Assembly: GCA_025997475.1 (NCBI GenBank)
Contig: BNUQ01000069.1
Coordinates: forward strand, 1-7,378
Origin: Planctomycetales bacterium
GTDB lineage: Bacteria; Planctomycetota; SZUA-567
DNA: 7,378 nt
Direction of reading: 5' to 3'
Shown here piece after piece: positions 6,037 through 7,378 of the stretch. Made by a program: the position numbers and the translations under genes. Below the pieces are notes generated by a model, which searched no databases, had not been told where the DNA came from, and saw only the letters and a program-made list of their open reading frames with translations. How positions within the stretch are numbered: position 1 is the stretch's first letter; each line of letters opens with the position of its first letter.

Positions 6037-6057
6037 AAAAAAAAATCCGTCCTACGG
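6037..6057 (-). terminator. terminator at the end of the minus-strand fragment
   Basis: On the minus strand a short stem (CCGT 6047-6050 with ACGG 6054-6057) overlapping the stop codon is followed by nine or more Ts. A larger dyad, 6028-6036 with 6065-6073 (9 bp), encloses it and reaches into the last codons. Confidence 0.5.
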
Positions 6058-6516
6058 GACTTGCCGGATGCCGACCGGCGCATAAAAAACATAGCGTCCG
6101 CAATCACCGATGGCGCGAACGTCGTGCATATCGACTATTTTTTCCGCGACGGCGACGGCGCGAGCGCGGTCGTCGCTCACAATGAACAGCGGATACGTCC
6201 GTGCGACAGCGCGATACCGCGCCAGCGTTTCAGAATTCTCCGCAATCATTTCATAATAGCCGCCGACCGAATTTTGCGGCTGATAAAACTTGAAGTAAAA
6301 CATAAACGGCAACGCGACATAATCGCGAGTGAACAGCACTACGCCGCCGTCGGGCGCGGCGATTTTCGCCGCGAGAATAGCGGCGTCGCGGTCAACATAT
6401 TCGTCGTAATTCGGGTCGTGGTCATAGAGATTGCCGTTGCCGCCGTAATCCGACGACAATAAATTCCACGCCGGCTTGTTGTTCGCCACCGCGCATTGCG
6501 TCTTAAATTTCGCCAC
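6052..6516 (-). pseudogene. C-terminal fragment of a GT39-like membrane protein
   Basis: The frame encodes 154 residues that look like the periplasmic C-terminal tail found after the membrane helices of bacterial glycosyltransferase-39/ArnT-like proteins. There is a Y-G-G-N-G-N-L-Y region, D-P-N-Y-D-E-Y, a Rossmann-like strand G-G-V-V-L-F-T-R-D-Y and then a second strand P-L-F-I-V-S-D-D. There is no membrane segment, no signal peptide and no ribosome site before the nominal ATG at 6516, so it is not a complete gene. The stop codon is followed by a terminator, so this end is genuine. The matching membrane part lies immediately to the right but on the opposite strand. Authentic sequence probably begins somewhere between 6440 and 6500. 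Family assignment is from overall pattern and neighbour, not a search. Confidence 0.6.
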
Positions 6517-7169
6517 CGAATTGCGCGGCTACGCGATGTCTTTACCGTTCGCGTTGACCGCGTTTTACTTTTTGGCGGAATTTTTAACGACCGCGAAACG
6601 ACGACATTTAATCGGCTATTTGCTCAGTTGTTGGCTTTTAGTCGGCATTTTACCGACGAATTTAATCATTCCGGCGGCGCTGGCGATTTGGGCGGCGAGC
6701 GAAATTTGGCGGCAGTCCGGTTTTCCCGCCGTCCGCGCCCGTTGGAAAAATTTGGCGTTGATTACGTTCGCGCCGCTGGCGGGCTTGGCGATTTTGCTAC
6801 CGTGTTACGCGCAGTTGGCGGCAAGCATCGCGCAAGGCGTCGTGGCGTCGCGCGAATTTCTGCTCTGGCACTATCCGGCATCGCTCGGACGCGATATTTT
6901 GTTTATCGCGCCGGTGTTAATCGGCGCGGCATTTTATCGCCGCGTCGCCGCGCCCGCCGTCGCCAATGTTAATGAAACGCCGTTTCGCGCCAATTTTTCC
7001 GCGCCGTTGTTCACGCTCATCGTTTTTCTTGCGCCGCTGTTGTTGTGTTTGCTTTTGCCGCGCGTCCCGGGCGAGCGCGTTTTAGTAACCGCCACGCCGC
7101 TGATTTTCCTCGGTTTGGGCTGTTGGCTTGCCGACGCGGGCGGCAAGATTTTTGCGCCTTACAATTTAC
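6476..7169 (+). pseudogene. middle fragment of a GT39-like polytopic glycosyltransferase
   Basis: A hydrophobic frame with at least five membrane helices. Near its start it has F-A-T-E-L-R-G-Y-A-M-S-L, the [ST]-E-x-R-G-Y-A motif typical of dolichyl/undecaprenyl-phosphate-mannose glycosyltransferase family 39 proteins, which use a lipid-linked sugar donor in the inner membrane. In full proteins about 100 or more residues, with the catalytic acidic loop, precede this motif; here they are missing. The nominal start is a TTG without a ribosome site. The frame stays convincing through R-V-P-G-E-R-V-L-V to about 7169, where a G homopolymer begins; everything after is artefact, so the Gly-rich C-terminus is not real. 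It is probably the same gene as the minus-strand fragment at 6052, in inverted order. Confidence 0.6.
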
Positions 7170-7378
7170 GGGGGGGGGGGGGGGGGGGGGGGGGTTTTTT
7201 TTTGTGGCGCAGGGGGGGGGTTGGGGGGGTGGGGGTTTTCCCCGAAACAAGGGCGGGGGGGGGGGATTTTTTTTTCTGGGGGTTGGGGGGGAACGGGCAA
7301 TAGAGGGGGAGGGCGCCCCGGCGTAACCCCAGTCAAGAATTCTTATGCGGTTGCCGCTCTCTTGTTTGAAAAAAAAAA
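7170..7378. other. sequencing artefact: poly-G tail and Illumina adapter
   Basis: A run of 25 Gs is followed by T-runs, more G-runs and low-complexity sequence. From 7325 to 7378 the sequence aligns without gaps to the 3' part of the TruSeq i7 adapter, as I recall it: A-A-C-x-C-C-A-G-T-C-A, then an 8-nt index, the P7 end and ten As. About 30 of 44 non-poly-A positions agree, and the index slot GAATTCTT is one base from index D706 (GAATTCGT) as remembered. This is read-through of a low-quality read, not genomic DNA. Confidence 0.9.

Noticed and set aside
6052..7169. A novel head-to-head overlapping gene pair
   Set aside because: Both frames lack start signals and look like parts of one protein, so an inversion or chimera is more likely than an overlapping system.
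7170..7303. Glycine-rich C-terminal domain of the membrane protein
   Set aside because: It is translation of poly-G and T-run artefact leading into adapter sequence.

Overview
This window looks like the end of an assembled contig from an uncultured, GC-rich bacterium living in anoxic or low-oxygen conditions. It carries a reverse-rubrerythrin peroxide scavenger and a ferrous-iron transporter (FeoB), divergently placed. Codon use in the main genes is strongly GC-biased and RNA signals are bacterial: AGGA/GGAGG ribosome sites, intrinsic terminators and -35/-10 promoters. The sequence alone does not fix the taxon; a Gram-negative PVC-type lineage is a guess.

Layout, left to right. (1) 1-420: an AT-richer minus-strand unit with a small DUF1413-like protein and the first codons of another gene running off the left edge. 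An intrinsic terminator sits almost directly against the ribosome site of the small gene. (2) 420-1177: no convincing gene. It holds several hairpins, a long ATG-less open frame, and a cluster of four CCCC/GGGG hairpins. (3) 1178-3198, minus strand: an AI-2E/PerM-family membrane protein, and upstream of it a reverse rubrerythrin with its own strong terminator. (4) 3199-3523: a divergent promoter region with back-to-back -35 elements, a palindrome at the predicted feoB start site, and degenerate heptamer repeats. (5) 3524-5830: feoB, intact, with an unusual repeat-encoded insertion of about 46 residues in its G domain. (6) 5831-6051: a second heptamer array plus hairpins. (7) 6052-7169: two pieces of what looks like one glycosyltransferase-39-like membrane protein, lying in opposite orientations. 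(8) 7170-7378: not biological sequence. It is a low-quality poly-G tail ending in a degraded Illumina index adapter and poly-A.

Functionally the clear theme is iron and oxygen stress: Fe(II) import through FeoB opposite a di-iron peroxidase, probably sharing a regulatory region. The most important caution is at the right end, where the inverted gene halves and the adapter tail point to a chimeric, artefact-terminated contig. I found no convincing new defence or mobile system; the best biological oddities are the FeoB insertion, the divergent control region, and the terminator abutting the small left-hand gene.
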